Numbered from the stretch's first letter, positions 20,880 through 33,088 are shown. The stretch: 64,000 nucleotides of DNA from Termitomyces sp. T153 (GCA_018296165.2 JACKQL020000009.1:930001-994000); one strand, 5' to 3'. Made by a program: numbers and translations. Notes: a model not told the origin generated them from the letters alone.

Positions 20880-23800
20880 ATGTGGCACAAGCTGCAATGC
20901 TAAATACAGCCAACTCAGCAGAGTGGGATGTACTTGCTATCCAAGAGCCATTCCTCAATTGTTTGGGCAACACAAAAGCATCAGCATTCTGGAGGGTCAT
21001 TTACCCAACCAATCACTACAGAGATTGGAGCACATGCTCCAGATTGGTGCTACTGATAAACACTAACATCTCCACAGAGGCCTTTACTCCACTAACCATC
21101 CACTCAACAGACATAATAGCCATTCAGTTTGCAGGTGAACACAAATGCCTTGCAGTGTTCAATGTGTACAATGCATGTGAATACAATGAGGTCCTCTTCT
21201 CTCTTGATTCCTTTCTCTCCATTTCACTAGCTTTGGCTAGAACAACCCCTTCAGATCACATGCTCTAGCTGAGGGACTTTAATCACCATCACTCCCTATG
21301 AGAATCAGCTGACAATTGCCATCTCAATGATCTAGCAGACTTTATTCAGCCCCTCCTTGACCTCCTCAAGAAATTTGATATAGACTTAGCACTCCTTCCA
21401 GAGATTCCAATGCTCCCAAACAGTGTCCAAGGACTGGATGTGACTGGACAATGTCTGGTGCTTGCATGCTGACTTTAGTTCAGTAATCTCCTGTGAGGTG
21501 ATCCTAGCTCTCCACCCCCTGATCACTGACCATTTGCCAGTGATAATGGAACTGGAACTTTCAGTTCCTTGCTCAATCCCCCCTGCATCGAAAGATTTCA
21601 GAAACATTAATTGGGACAAATTCCACAGAGCTCTGAAGGAGTGCCTAGATGCAAAACTACCACCCAAACATATACTGACCAAGAGAAGTTTTGACATGGT
21701 CATAACTAATCTGACATCAGTGATTCAGGAAGTGATCCAGGATGAGGCCATAGTTTCAATAAGATCACCATGCCCATACACAAAGAGATGGTGGACCAAA
21801 GACCTTGCAAGGCTCAAGGCCCAGAGGCACAAGGCTTGTAATGAGGCATTCAGATTCCATGACTTTCCAGATCATCCTGCCCATGAGGAAGCAAAGAAGC
21901 TCTCATGGGAAATGACCAAAGCAATAAAAGATGCCAAAGTTGAGCACTGGAAAATGTGGTTGGAAACAATTGATGCATGGCAGATATACACTGCCAATAA
22001 ATACATGGTGAAAGAACCCATGGACTTTGCCTGTGATAGAGTCCCAGATCTGAAGGATTCATCAACTACACCACTTGCTGTTGTCTCAACAAATGCAGAG
22101 AAGGCAAGAGTCTTAGCCTCATCTTTCTTTCCTGCTGCCCCAGTGTCTCTGCCCATGCCATACATGGCCTACTCCTTACCCCTCCCTGACACCCCCTACT
22201 TTACAAGGGCCCACATCAGTGAAGCCATCAAGAGCCTTCAGCCCTTTAAGGCCCCAGGCCCTGATGGCATTCCAAATGTGATCTATAAGAGATGCAAGTC
22301 CACACTGATTGACCACTTATATTTTATATTTTGGGCAGGCTTTGAACTAGGTGTCTATCATTTGAGCTGGCTCAAATCAACCACCCTGGTCCTAAGAAAG
22401 CCCAGGAAGCTGTTGTACACTGCAGCAAACACTTACTGCCCAATAGGCCTCTTGAACACCTTAGGGAAGCTTCTCTCCACACTAGTAGCAGCTGACATAT
22501 TGCACTTAGCCAAGAAGCATGATCTGCTGCTGCTGGGACAGTTTGGTGGGCATCTCAGAAGGAACACAATGGATGCCATGCACTTGGTAGTACATAAGAT
22601 CAAAAATGCCTGGCATGCTGGCAAAGTGGTGACAGTGCTATTTCTAGATGTGCAAGAGGCCTTCCCAAATATAGTGCCATATTGTCTCATCCACAATATA
22701 AAGGAGAGGGGCCTCCCATCTCAATATATTTGCCTAGTGGACCAGATGCTCTCCTGCAGGCACACTTAGATCTGTTTAGATGATTACCATTTGGAGTGGA
22801 TTTTGGTCAACAATGGCATGATGCAGGGATGCCTGCTATCAATGATTTATTATGCAATTCTCCATTTGAACTACTCAAACTAGCTCTCATAAACTTTCCA
22901 AGGTCCTTGGCAGACACTGCCTCTACTGACCTCACCCTCTCAAGGACTAACCTCAATGGAACAACCATGAAGCAAAAGGTCACAACAGTCCTGACCTACA
23001 AATACCTAGGTGTAGTATTCAACTCAAGGTTGAGGTGGTTAGCACATGCCCAAAAAGTCACAGCCAACACAGCCTAGTGGTTACAACAGGTTGCTAGACT
23101 ATTTCATATCTCAGGGGGAATGCTGGCAGGTAGAGTCTGCCAACTATACAGCATGGTATCAGTCCCAGCTTTCACCTATGCAGCTGACATGTAGTATGCT
23201 AGTGTCAGTGAGGTTTCTGGTGGGCCCAGGTGGTCCAGCTCAATTGCAGCAACAAAACAGCTAATCCCAGCGCAAAGATTGGCAGCAAGGCTAGTCACTG
23301 GAGCAATATGAACAACAGCTGGCAATGTTCTAGGCAGCATGGCAAACCTGCTCCCAATTGACCTTCTCTTTAGGAAAGTACTGATGAGAGTGGTGCTTCA
23401 ACTTGCCTCTCTACCACCTACACACCTTTTACATAATCTGGTCAAAACAGTAGCAGGGAGGTTTGTGCATAGACACTGCTCATCCCTTCACAACCTTTTC
23501 CACTACACAGGTATTGACCCAAACACCATGGAGGAAGTAAGTCCCACCAGATGCAGCCACAGTTACAAGCCAGCTTTCTCTACCTACATTCTGGAATTAA
23601 AGTCTGAAGTGCTAGACAAAATAGAAGCAGTGTTTGACAGATTCCACACTGTGGTGTTCTGTGATGGCTCAGGATATGAGGGTGGTATAGGAGCATCAGC
23701 AGTCCTCTTTGTAGATGAAAAAGAGAAATCTAATCTAAAATATCATCTAGGCTCCAGTACTGAGCACACAGTATATGAAGCCAAGATAGTAGGTATCTGT

Positions 23801-24510
23801 CTTGGGCTCCATGCCCTTCAAAACCTCAACAGACAGCTCCAAGGGCAAACAATATGTGGAAGTGATAGTCAAGTGATGTTGAAGGCCCTCAACAACCAGA
23901 AACCTCACCTGGCACATTACCTCCTGGACAAGGTTCACTCCATGGCAGAGCACATCCACAAGAAGCAGGATCGACTACTCAATGTGCCACAAAGGTGCAC
24001 TGCAATTGACATGGGCACAGAGTGGAGTCCTCACACTAAGGAAGTAATCTTGCTTCAACTCCACTGGTCACCTGGTCACAAGGGCTTCATACCAAACAAG
24101 TGGGCTGACCAACTGGCAAAGGAAGCTGCATCAGGAGAATCAAGCCTACAATCAGTCCTGCCTGCATTCCTTCACCAAAAGACCTTGCCTATCAGTATCC
24201 CAGCATGGCAACAGGCAGAACTCACTGTGACACAAGTCATTTAGAAGTGCCAATGGAAGAAATTGCCATGGGCATGAGCAGCAGGATGTTGAGACAAAAC
24301 AATGCCTTCCAAGAACTACATGCACACAATCACACCATTAGACCACAAGCAATCAGCCATCCTGACCCAGCTGAGAACAGGCCATGTCCCTCTCAACCAC
24401 CATCTGTTTTGCATCCGGCATTCTGAAACCCCAATATGCCCACACTGTAATGACCTCTCAGTGGAGATGGTAGAACACTTCCTGGTCTTATGCCCCCATT
24501 ACATTTGAGA
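20880..24510 (+). pseudogene. LINE ORF2: endonuclease, RT, RNase H
   Basis: Domains in order: APE-type endonuclease (LAIQEPF with Glu, RDFNHHHS, ITDHLPV; 20880-21560), RT (LKPAK-type FKAPGPDGIPN, LLNTLGKLL, LFLDVQEAFPN, VNNGMMQGC; 22230-22850), RNase H (CDGSGYEGGIG, YEAKIVG, SDSQVML, HWSPGHKGFIPNKWADQLAK; 23650-24120, all catalytic residues kept) and a Cys/His motif CPHCNDLSVEMVEHFLVLCP. Just after YYA at about 22855 the frame jumps to NSPFELLKLALINFP, skipping the stretch that contains the catalytic YxDD/VDD. Several stops also occur. Confidence 0.87.
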
Positions 24511-25132
24511 AAGGTTCATACATCTGACAAGACTGCTAAAGAGAAAAGCTGAGTCAACCTCCTACTTATTATCTGTGCCCAATGCTCTCAAACACCTCCT
24601 TAGATTTACAGACACCACAAAACAACTATATGCCCCACAAGACCCTCAAGGAAACCAGCCCAACCAACCCCCAGCCCCCAGTTACAACTGCTCACAATGA
24701 ACCAACAATGGATTTAGCACATGGCATAGGGTGGACCAGCTCTGCCTTCCCAACCCAAAAGTACCACATCTAACAAACTTATCCTGAATATTAATAGCAC
24801 AAGGCATCATGCCCATTATACAGGCTCATGGAGACTCTTATAATGAGATTGCAGACCTGCTGCACATCCCACCCTCTTGTCCACACTGCTGGACACTAGT
24901 TGCAAAACTGCTTCACTTTCCAGTATGGATGAAAGCTCTGAATAGCTTGGAATCTATGGTCACTACTAGGAGAGTGCAGCCTAAATGGCATATGGAAGCA
25001 CCAACTTGTTCATTCTCTGCATATGTAGGGGGACAAGGATTTTGCAGCTCTTGTACAGTAGTTAGTCTGTCATATGTAATATTAAAATGAGTGCCAAGCA
25101 CTCAGAACATGATAATGGATATAAAAAAAAAA

Positions 25133-25766
25133 GTCAATGTACTCATCCAGTGTACACTTTCCTTGCCCATATTGCTCCCTATCATGTAGAGTCAAGACTG
25201 CAGTCTTGGCAGGGTCTAACAGAAAAACTCTGCATAGAAGTCCTTCTCAAAGGTGGCCCAGTCCACAAAACTTTCAACACCTCCAGGGCAATAGAAGACT
25301 CATAGCACATAGGTGGAGGCATGTCCAGTCTTTATGTATGACAGTACCCAGGCTATTTCAATGTGTCAGAGTCAAAGGCATCCCTACTGAGGTGAATGTA
25401 GGTGAGGCAGGACTGCAGGAATTGTTCCCCACTGGAGTGGGTGCTATTGTATGCATCTGGTAGCATGGGGCATGGAATCTGCAGCCATAGGGTCACTGGA
25501 GCTGTGGAGGCAGCTGCAGGCATGGTCAGGGCTGGTTCTGCAGCTGGGGGAGGTGCAGAGGTAGGAGTTAGGCATTTGAGCAGCATCTGGAGTGATTGGG
25601 AGATCAGATCTGTGGTTTGATGGAGAGTGGAGAGTTCAGTAGTGTGATGGGTGAGAGATGATTGTATTAATTGCACCTGGGTTTTCAGGTGTAGCAGGTG
25701 AGTCCAGGCTTTGTCCTGCAGGGCAAGGGCCTCTGAGGTTGTGTCTGGGTTGGCAAGCTGAGACAT
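25133..25766 (-). pseudogene. ChrB gag, N-terminal half (minus copy)
   Basis: It reads MSQLANPDTTSEALALQDKA at the start and FLQSCLTYIHLSRDAFDSDT in the middle, continues with stops through the EFF..DPAKTA region, and ends at the LINE target site (HTLDEY). The rest of gag resumes at 18803. The intact frame 25353-25778 shows light decay. Confidence 0.82.
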
Positions 25767-25947
25767 AGAACTCTGCAATGCTTGATTCTGGTGGGGAAGT
25801 GACAGATAGTGGCTCAGAGGTTCCTTGTGGCTAGAAGGGGCTTCCAGACCAGTTTTAGGAGACTTGTTCTGCTGTAAGGGTGATCTCTAGAGCAGTGGAT
25901 CAGAGTCACACAGCTAGTAGAGGAGAATCCAAAGTATATTAGTGGAG

Positions 25948-26214
25948 TAGACAACAATACAATCAGTAACTAATCACCTAGCAGAGGGGAATCTAAAGAG
26001 AACAAATTTAAGGATCCCTGCTGCTTGGTGCAGCACATCAGCAGGTGGCAGAGGCATGGAAACTACCATACAGAAGACTGGAGCTGCTTCTAACCCTAGG
26101 GCAATGATTGCTGAGGTAATACAGAGAACTCTGCAGTTTTCCAGAGATGTCAAACAAGCTGCAGAGGTGCTGGAACAAGTCACAGAGGTTGGAAATGGTG
26201 GAAGTCCTCTGACA
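25948..26214 (-). repeat. ChrB LTR (minus copy)
   Basis: Leftward from 26214 (TGTCAGAGGACTT) it aligns to the plus copy at 15775-16070 with a few internal gaps. Its end falls near 25948 (GTTGTCTAC). The following leader repeats TTTGGATTCTCCTCTACTAG as in the plus copy. Confidence 0.7.
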
Positions 26215-28201
26215 GCAACATCCTTACTTATTAGTAGGTGGAAATGGTGGTGGCATTTCTTTCAATATCAATTCAGAGGTGGGTGGTGGTGGATATGACT
26301 CTTTTCTTGGAGAATACATCAGCAAACTTATGACACTTCAGAGAAACTACTTTAGATGGGATTTGTCTCTCTGTTACCCCAGCAATATGGTCCTTGTTTG
26401 TAGACATTTTTTCTGGCAAGGGTGGAAGGGTTTGAGGTTGGTAGTCAGGTTTTTGAGCTTGCAGAGTGTGTGCATTGTGGATGGGCTGGTGTCAGAGGCT
26501 CCCTAGACAGATGTCAGAATCAAAATGGGGATTCCAGAGCTGTATTGCCAGGGTCCAGAGTTGTTGGGAAGAGTGTCTAGGGTTGCCTGAAGTTGTGGGT
26601 TGAGGCACCTTGGATTTTTCTGCAGGGTTTTCAGAGTTGTTGGGGTTTCTCAAATCACTGGGGCAGGGGAGAACCTCCCAGGGACACTCAGGAGTATATT
26701 CTTTGTTGTTGAAGCTTCAGGGTTTGAGATGGTTGGGTGTGGGGTTTGTAACATGGTCCCAGAGGTGATGGTGAAGTTCTTTGCTTCCTTTGGAGAACAT
26801 GTCAGCAAGTTCATGATACTCTGAGGGAACTACTTCATATAGAATTCTCTTCTTCCTATAGTTTGTCTGGCAGGGTGACTTCTGCACTGAAGTGTTCTTT
26901 TGCTAGAAGTGGCATGATTTGGTAGTTGAAGGATAGAAATCCCATCTTGTGAAGTGCATACAGAGGGAGGCAGCATTGAGCAGTTTGATGCCAGGGGCTC
27001 TGGATTGATTTGGAGGGGGTGTCAAAGTAATGGCAGAGGGGTACAGAGTTGTCTAGCCTTGTAAGTTGGGGTGCCATGGTTCTTGCATTGACTTCTGGAT
27101 TTGGTGGGGGCATCTTTGGGGTGCATTTCAAGGAGGTTGGGGTGGAGGTCCATCTTCCTTCCTTTCTTGACCACCTTGAGGCTTGGGAGTTCTTTTGTTA
27201 TGCTCCAGAGTTGCTAGAGTTGGGTCAGAGGTGTTGGGGCCTTAGAGAACTGGAGGAGGGGGGGTAGAGAGGGTTGTGTCTGTGCTTGGAGACTTTGTTA
27301 CAGAGTTTTATCCAGTCAAATGTTGGGTGGAGTCCATGGCTGGTTAACCCAAAAGGGTTCTAGCTGATTTCCAGAGGTTGGTCCTGGGGTTGGGGGCAGA
27401 GCACTGGTCTTGGAATCTTGATTTATTCCTGGAGGGGGAGGGGTTGCTGAGTCAGGGTTCAATTCCAATAATGGCAGGGCTTGCTTTGGAGAGTTGACAT
27501 CCTTGGAGTTGGGTGAGGGTGTGGTATAGAAGTTGGAGGGTTCAATGGTGAAGCATTGGATATTTGCTCCTTTGATGTAGGTGGAGGGGGTGCCATTGGA
27601 GAGTCATCAGGTCAGATATTAGTGATGCATGGATTTTTGACAGAGCAGTGGGGTAGGGCCAGTGGGTCTGGAGGTGGGAGGATTAAGAGGTGTATGGTTG
27701 GAAGTCTTGTTGTTGTTTGTTGGCAGAGATAGTGACTTGTTCTTATGCAGTGAGTGATTGTCTCTGGCAGGGTTTTGTTATGGTTGGGGAAGTGGTGTGG
27801 ATGAGGTGCTGGAGGTGTCATCAAGCAATAGATTGATTTGTCACTGGAGTTGGTTGGGTACTAGGTTGGAGACATCATGGTCAACCTTTAGTAGGAGGAG
27901 CTGGGGGAGGAGGTATGGGAGTATAGGAGGTGCAGGTGAGAGTAGTGCAGGAATGATTTGATTGGGATTGAGTAGGGAGGGTGTCCATAGAGAGAGCTGT
28001 TGTGTGGGAGTGTGACCAGAGCAGAGGGGATATTTGGTGTCAGATCTGCAATTCAATGTGCCTTGGCAAATTGGGCAAGGCAAAACAAATCATAGTGGGT
28101 CTCAGGCATGAGCCAACCATAGACATTAGGAGTCTTGACAGAAGTGTGTGTGAAGTTAATTGCAGACATCATGAACAGGATAAGGGAGAGTCTTGATATT
28201 A
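26215..28201 (-). pseudogene. Gypsy-1 gag/protease/RT lead-in, heavily decayed
   Basis: On the minus strand, just inside the 5' LTR, a Cys-containing piece (MPCPICQGTLNCRSDTKYPL) and a Pro-rich stretch are followed by 27131-26856 (QTAQCCLPLYALHKMGFLSF, AKEHFSAEVTLPDKL) and then SEYHELADMFSKGSKE near 26800, the usual lead-in to Gypsy RT (EYHEFADVFSK). A second, related lead-in (LKCHKFADVFSKKRVIS) occurs near 26300-26346, about 480 bp on. So there is either an internal duplication or the edge of another copy. RT core motifs are not found, as the region ends at the ChrB insertion. Confidence 0.6.
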
Positions 28202-29348
28202 TATCAAGTTCCACTGACCATGGGGGCTCAGCTACACTGGGCAAATCCTTACTAGGTGGATGTGATGTCCTACACTGATAACTGGGCATTCAGAGAAGGT
28301 CTAGATGTTGGGGACTGGTGAGGATAAGCAATGGGAAGTGACTTGAACAGGTCCAGAGTAGTCCAGAGAGGTCTAGAATGAGTTGTGAGGAAGGGGTTGG
28401 ACTTGATGGGGGTGTCAGGTACAAGTCTGAAAGTGAGTATTAGAGGTGTGGGGCAAACAGAGGCTATGCAAGTGATAGGAGCAGGGCCAGAGTTTGATGG
28501 AGAATCAATGGATATTGATGGGGTTTGGGGCCAAGCAAATAGTGAGGTCTGGAGTTGGTTTAAAGAATGTTTGAGTTTGTAATCATAAGTGTGGAGTTTG
28601 TAAAGGCATTAGGGTTGAAAGCACTTGAACACAATAATGGAAACAGAGTCAAATGAGACAAGATGAGATTAAGACAAGAACAAAAATAGATCCAAGTGGA
28701 GATACAAAATGGTAATAAGAACAATGATGGAAATAGAGACAAGATAAGACTAGGAGACTGAGATAAGACTAGGAGACTGAGAGAAAAGAAAACATAACAT
28801 GGAACATGAAACACAAGATGGAAACAATCAGAAACACATCAGGTAAGGCAATATCAAGACTAGAGTACAAAAAGCTACTTTATAACTTATATACTGACTA
28901 CTGGAGAGCTCCAGGGGACAGCAGGTGTGGCAGCAGGGCTTGATGGAGCTGCACAGAATCAACAGATGTCAGTTGTGATTAGAGGACAGGCTGCAGTGAT
29001 ATTCTGAAGGAATCAATTGAGGACATAGGCCATTCCATGGTCAACGTGATGCTTTGGAGTAGGTCAGGTGAGTTAGGGAGATGAGTTGGTGATATGTGCC
29101 AGAGTTAGGAACAGTGGAGGAGAGTTCCAGGGGGCTCAGAAGAGTCAAGGGAAGCATTAACAGCTACAGAGAAGGTGTTGGAGTTAGCCAGGGGGCCATC
29201 AGGGTTTGCTAGAGAAGTGTCAGAGTTGTCTGGAGTAGGCATTGTAGGTTGACAAAGGTCAGGGGAGTTTGAGGGGATGTCTGGGGTAACTCCAGGGAAG
29301 TGAGCAGGTTGGGAACAAGGTTGGGGGTCTAGGGAGCAGGTCATGACA
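28202..29348 (-). repeat. Gypsy-1 5' LTR (right copy)
   Basis: Minus strand starts TGTCATGACC at 29348 and ends near 28202 with a decayed end (TGATA where CTGACA is expected). It contains a TATATAAG promoter motif and two copies of the 20-bp repeat near 28748-28785. Target duplication CATGC follows on its right side. Confidence 0.8.
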
Positions 29349-29353
29349 CATGC

Positions 29354-29633
29354 ACCCCACCCCCAACCACCCTCCTGCCCCTCTCCCCACTGCCTGCCTT
29401 CCACTACTCCCACCCCCACTATGCCTCCCACCCCTGCAACTTTCCATCCCCCCCCCCTCCAGACCTGGCCCCAGCACAACTCCCCTAAGCCCTCCACCTG
29501 CTGCAATGATGCTCTAGGCCCTTCCAGCACCAGTGCCAGCAGGGCACCCACTCCACCTGCCTTGCATCCTATCTTGATGTCAACACCAAACCAGGGCCTG
29601 AGTGCCTCAGCAGTGATGGTGGCAGCATGTGAC
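29354..29633. other. C-rich spacer between Gypsy-1 and a solo LTR
   Basis: It continues the flank seen left of 11442 in base composition. A plus frame (29343-29690) is Pro/Ser/Thr-rich and low in complexity; not claimed as a gene. Confidence 0.4.
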
Positions 29634-30722
29634 TGTCATGACCTACTCCCTAAACCCCAACTTTTGTTCCCAATCTGCTTGCTCCCCTGAAGCCCTTCCT
29701 GATAACTTTTGTTCCCAATCTGCTTGCTCTCCTGAAGCCCTTCCTGATGCCCCAGCCTTTGTCTATCCTCTGCACCCACTCCAGATAACTCCAATGCTTC
29801 TCTGGCAAACCCCAATGGCCCCCTGGCTAACTCTGACACCTTCTCCACAGCTGTTGACACTTTCCTTGACTCTCCCAAGCTCCTGAGACCCTTCCCCACT
29901 GTTCCTGACTCTGGCATACATCACCAGCTCACCTTCCTGGCTTGCCAAACCTACTCTGGAGCATGACAATGATTCTGGAACAGCCCACATCCCCAACTGA
30001 TCCCATCAGAACATCACCATGGCCCATTCCTGTTCACAACTGACATCCATCAACTCCACATGACTCCATCAAGCCCTGCCACCACACCTGCTATTCCCTG
30101 GAGTTCTCCAGTAGTCAGTATATAAGTTGTAGAGTAGCACCTCATACTCTAGTCTTGATATTGCATTAACTGATTACTTGTGTCTTGTGTTTCTTTTGTT
30201 TCTGTCTCTATTTTTTAGTCCCAAATCTATTTCCTTTCCTCAGTTCTGTCTTGTCTCACCTCTATCTCACTTTGACTGTCTCTGTTTCTCTTGTTTTTTT
30301 AAGTCCCTTTCATCTCTGACATCATTACAAACTCTGTGCACATGCTATGATCCCCAAACATTCCTATGACAACTCCAGACCTCACTCTTTGCTTGGCCCC
30401 AGAACCTATCAGTCTTGATTGATCCCCTGTCAAACTCCAGCTCTGGCCCATCATTTGCAAAGCCTCTGCTTACTCCACAGTCTATTTGCACACCTACAAA
30501 CTTGTTCCTGATGCCTGCCTAAGCCCAACATTTAATATATTTGGTCTTAGACTTCTCTGGACCACTCTGGACTTGCTCAGACTGCTTTCCTTGGTTTCCC
30601 TTCACAAGTCCCTCTAGTCCATGCCAACCCCAGAGTGCTAGGTTATAAGCACAGGACATTGCATCTGCCTAATAAGGACTTGCCCAGTGTAGCTGAGCCC
30701 CCATAGTCAGTGGAACCTGACA
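29634..30722 (+). repeat. Solo Gypsy-1 family LTR, rightward, target duplication GTGAC
   Basis: Starts TGTCATGACC and ends ACCTGACA, with GTGAC at 29629-29633 and 30723-30727. There is no interior, so it formed by LTR-LTR recombination. A TATATAAG motif near 30120 followed by CTTGATATTGCATTAACTG is probably the promoter and start. It carries a 45-bp tandem duplication (29659-29703 and 29704-29748) not seen in other copies. CpG is almost absent. Confidence 0.85.
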
Positions 30723-32818
30723 GTGACAGTGCAAAGTCTATAAAAAAATACATGGAATGTTGGGCAGTGAATCATTATTCTCTTTTTCTTCTTTTTTTAA
30801 TCCTCCCAAAAAAACAAATCTCCATATGGCCCTTGTGTAGTCAGTAACCCCTATTCCCCATTCTATATAACTCACTCACTCATGTTCATGGTCATTTATT
30901 TATTTCATTGTTTGTTGAAATCTTGTCTTGAAATCTCCTCACAGTTGACCTGAGCTACTGTATTGCACTTACATCTTGTCCTGTTGCTGTGTATCCAGAA
31001 TTTGAATTCATGTTTGTACTTTTACTGCTAGGAGTAATCACATCATTCATCATTCATGACCTGCCTATACAGATTTGCTTCTGTCAATGAGCTCCTCTCA
31101 CTCATACCCATACTCAAAACCCAGCAAGACCAGAAATGTCAACATGGCAGGGCAGGGCAGTTACAGCAGCCCCTACAGTTACTACATGGCAACACACCTC
31201 ACTTCAGCTCATGGCTTGTGGGTTTGTATGTATGGATGTAGGTAGGTGTAGTGTATGTATACATATACATATACTTATGCAATGTGGCATTACCATTACT
31301 TGGGCCAGGAATGCATCAAGGGTTCCTGGTTTGGTTGGTAAATAGGTATCTGACTTTCTTGCACCCTTGTGTCACAGAAGAGTGTGAGATGAGCTGCCAT
31401 GGTAGGGCTGTATGGAGTGCTGATCATTGAGTGTTTTCAAGTGTAGGCTTAGGCTTGGGTTTTACAAAGTTTAGTCTTGGTGTCACTCTGAATTATAAGC
31501 TTAGTGCATATGTATATATTGTACACACCCAGGCTCCTGGCTTGGCATGGCTCATACTCACTCACTCACTCAGTCTTGGTTATAATTATGCATGTATGTA
31601 CTCTGTGTATGTTGTATGTTGTTAGGTAGGTATCTTTGGTATCTTTAGTACAAGTCAGTCTCAGAGTTCTGCTCATAAGTTTACTGGCCAGAGTAAGGGT
31701 TGGGTTATAGGTGGGTTGGTATAGGTATAGGTAGAGGTATAGGTGTAGGTGAACTGAGGGGAAGGAGGGTGAAAATCAAACCTTGAGTACTTGGTATCTT
31801 TACATATACATAGACATATACATGTTGTTGTCATTATTATTTATTCTTTCAGACACTTGAAAGATACAGATACTTGGTAGCTCTGATATCGGGGAACTGG
31901 GAATCAGGAGACCTTGGAGGTTGTATGTAGCCTAGGTAGGGTAGGGTAGGGGTAGGCTAGGCTAAGCTACATTTTAACTCAGATGATTGAGTAATGAGTA
32001 GCAGACATGTCAAGGTTTCAGGCTTGAGGGGTTGAAATTATTCTTTAGGCCTTAGGCCTTGTTCATTATTTGTTATTCCCACTCTATGACTCAATGTAGT
32101 GACATACCCTGGCATGCACCCACACCTTGTCTGGTGTCATACTGACACTGATGCTGACTTGGAGACACCTTGAACCTTCAAGTTGGTGTGGGTTCTTACA
32201 TGCCAGGGCTCATGTTTGTCTGCATTTCAGAAATGGCATGGATTTATGCATATGCATATGTATATAATTATTTGTCCCCTCTCTCCTCCTTGGATTCAGC
32301 TGGTACTACAACACTACATACAACTCTAGATTCTGAGATCATTTGTCTGCATTTTGTAGCAGTGTGGGTCTTGTTTTCCAGTTTGGTTGTTGCATTTTTG
32401 TTTTTGTTTTTGTTTTTGTTTTTTCCAAGTTTGACAGTGGTACATATATTATGGGTGATACAGGTGATACATACTTACAATGGATCATTATTATTGATTA
32501 CTTACTTCCAGCATACTAGTCTCTGTCTCTGTCTCTGTCTGTTATTTCATTCTCAGTCCAACACAGTCTATGCATCAAACATGGGTATTAACTACACACA
32601 TCCATAGATGTGATTTACTTCTGACTTAACTTACCTTACCCCTGGCCCTGTTCCCTCCCTTTTTCTTCCTTATTGAAGCTGATCACAATCAACTACATGT
32701 AAGGGTTACTTTTTCTGATTTTGCCAGTCATTTTATCAAGTGTAATAGTACTTGTATGGAATATAAAGTACAATATGTATAGTCCTGCACACTAAGTAGT
32801 GATGGGTGTAGAGCCATG
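30723..32818. other. Gene-free stretch with simple repeats
   Basis: Contains short runs such as GTATGTATG and ATACATATAC near 31220-31275, GGTATAGGTATAGG near 31715-31750, GTAGGGTAGGGG near 31935-31960, a (TTTTTG)n run at about 32392-32422 and (TCTCTG)n at about 32520-32541. A 145-codon plus frame (32170-32607) is mostly these repeats and hydrophobic; it is not supported as a gene. Confidence 0.5.
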
Positions 32819-33088
32819 TCAGTGGACATGGATCAAGGGGTTAGCAGCATTGGCAAATAGGAGACCCAACTCAAAGACAACTGCATATTGATGTAGCCAA
32901 TAACCCCCCACACCAGTAGCAGATGGCAACTGAAAGAAAGTACTCTCCAAACTAGGACTCACAATATCAACAGAAAAGGTCCACTCAAAAGGCACTGTAC
33001 ACCAACATGAGGAATGACTATAATAGAGAAGTATCCATGCAAACATTGAACCTTCACCAATGGTGCATGACTGCCATGCCAAGAGGAC

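Larger units (their letters stand above)
18804..25132 (+). mobile_element. LINE (Tad1-like non-LTR retrotransposon), 6.3 kb
   Basis: Two ORFs, a 3' run of A (about 10) and target duplication GTAAATGTAC (18794-18803) / GTCAATGTAC (25133-25142) with one mismatch. It lies in the opposite direction to the gag it splits. ORF1 has CCHC knuckles; ORF2 has an APE endonuclease, RT, RNase H and a final Cys/His motif, an order typical of fungal Tad1-type elements. Full length is suggested but 5' completeness is not proven. Many stops and a deletion in the RT make it inactive. Confidence 0.85.
17931..26214 (-). mobile_element. ChrB minus-strand fragment, split by a LINE
   Basis: Leftward LTR (26214 to about 25948), leader and gag, interrupted by the LINE 18804-25132 and ending at 17931 against the Gypsy-1 LTR piece. 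Aligning it with the plus copy shows the same LTR start (TGTCAG), the same leader duplication (near 25915-25978) and the same gag start. Pol is absent. The two copies form an inverted pair roughly 1.6 kb per arm when the LINE is removed. Confidence 0.7.
11447..29348 (-). mobile_element. Gypsy-1, leftward Gypsy element with nested insertions, 17.9 kb
   Basis: The LTRs at 11447-12882 and 28202-29348 are flanked by the same 5 bases: CATGC at 11442-11446 and at 29349-29353. Transcription is leftward: the LTR has TATATAAG and a leader-like region on the minus strand, and pol-like frames before 26215 are on the minus strand. A polypurine tract (AGAGAAGATGA on the minus strand) precedes the left, 3' LTR. 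The interior is split by ChrB fragments (15775-26214) and a LINE. Apart from insertions, roughly 5 kb of its own interior remains, so much of pol is lost. It is nearly CpG-free, hence old. Confidence 0.78.

Noticed and set aside
29343..29886. Pro-rich ORFs near the solo LTR
   Set aside because: They cross LTR boundaries and reflect C-rich composition.
31930..31965. GGGTAGGGTAGGGG run as a possible telomere repeat
   Set aside because: The unit is GGGTA, short and irregular, not the TTAGGG array of fungal telomeres, and it lies between transposons.
32170..32607. 145-codon ORF as a membrane protein gene
   Set aside because: Its hydrophobic runs come from the (TTTTTG)n and (TCTCTG)n simple repeats, and no start context, introns or family support it.
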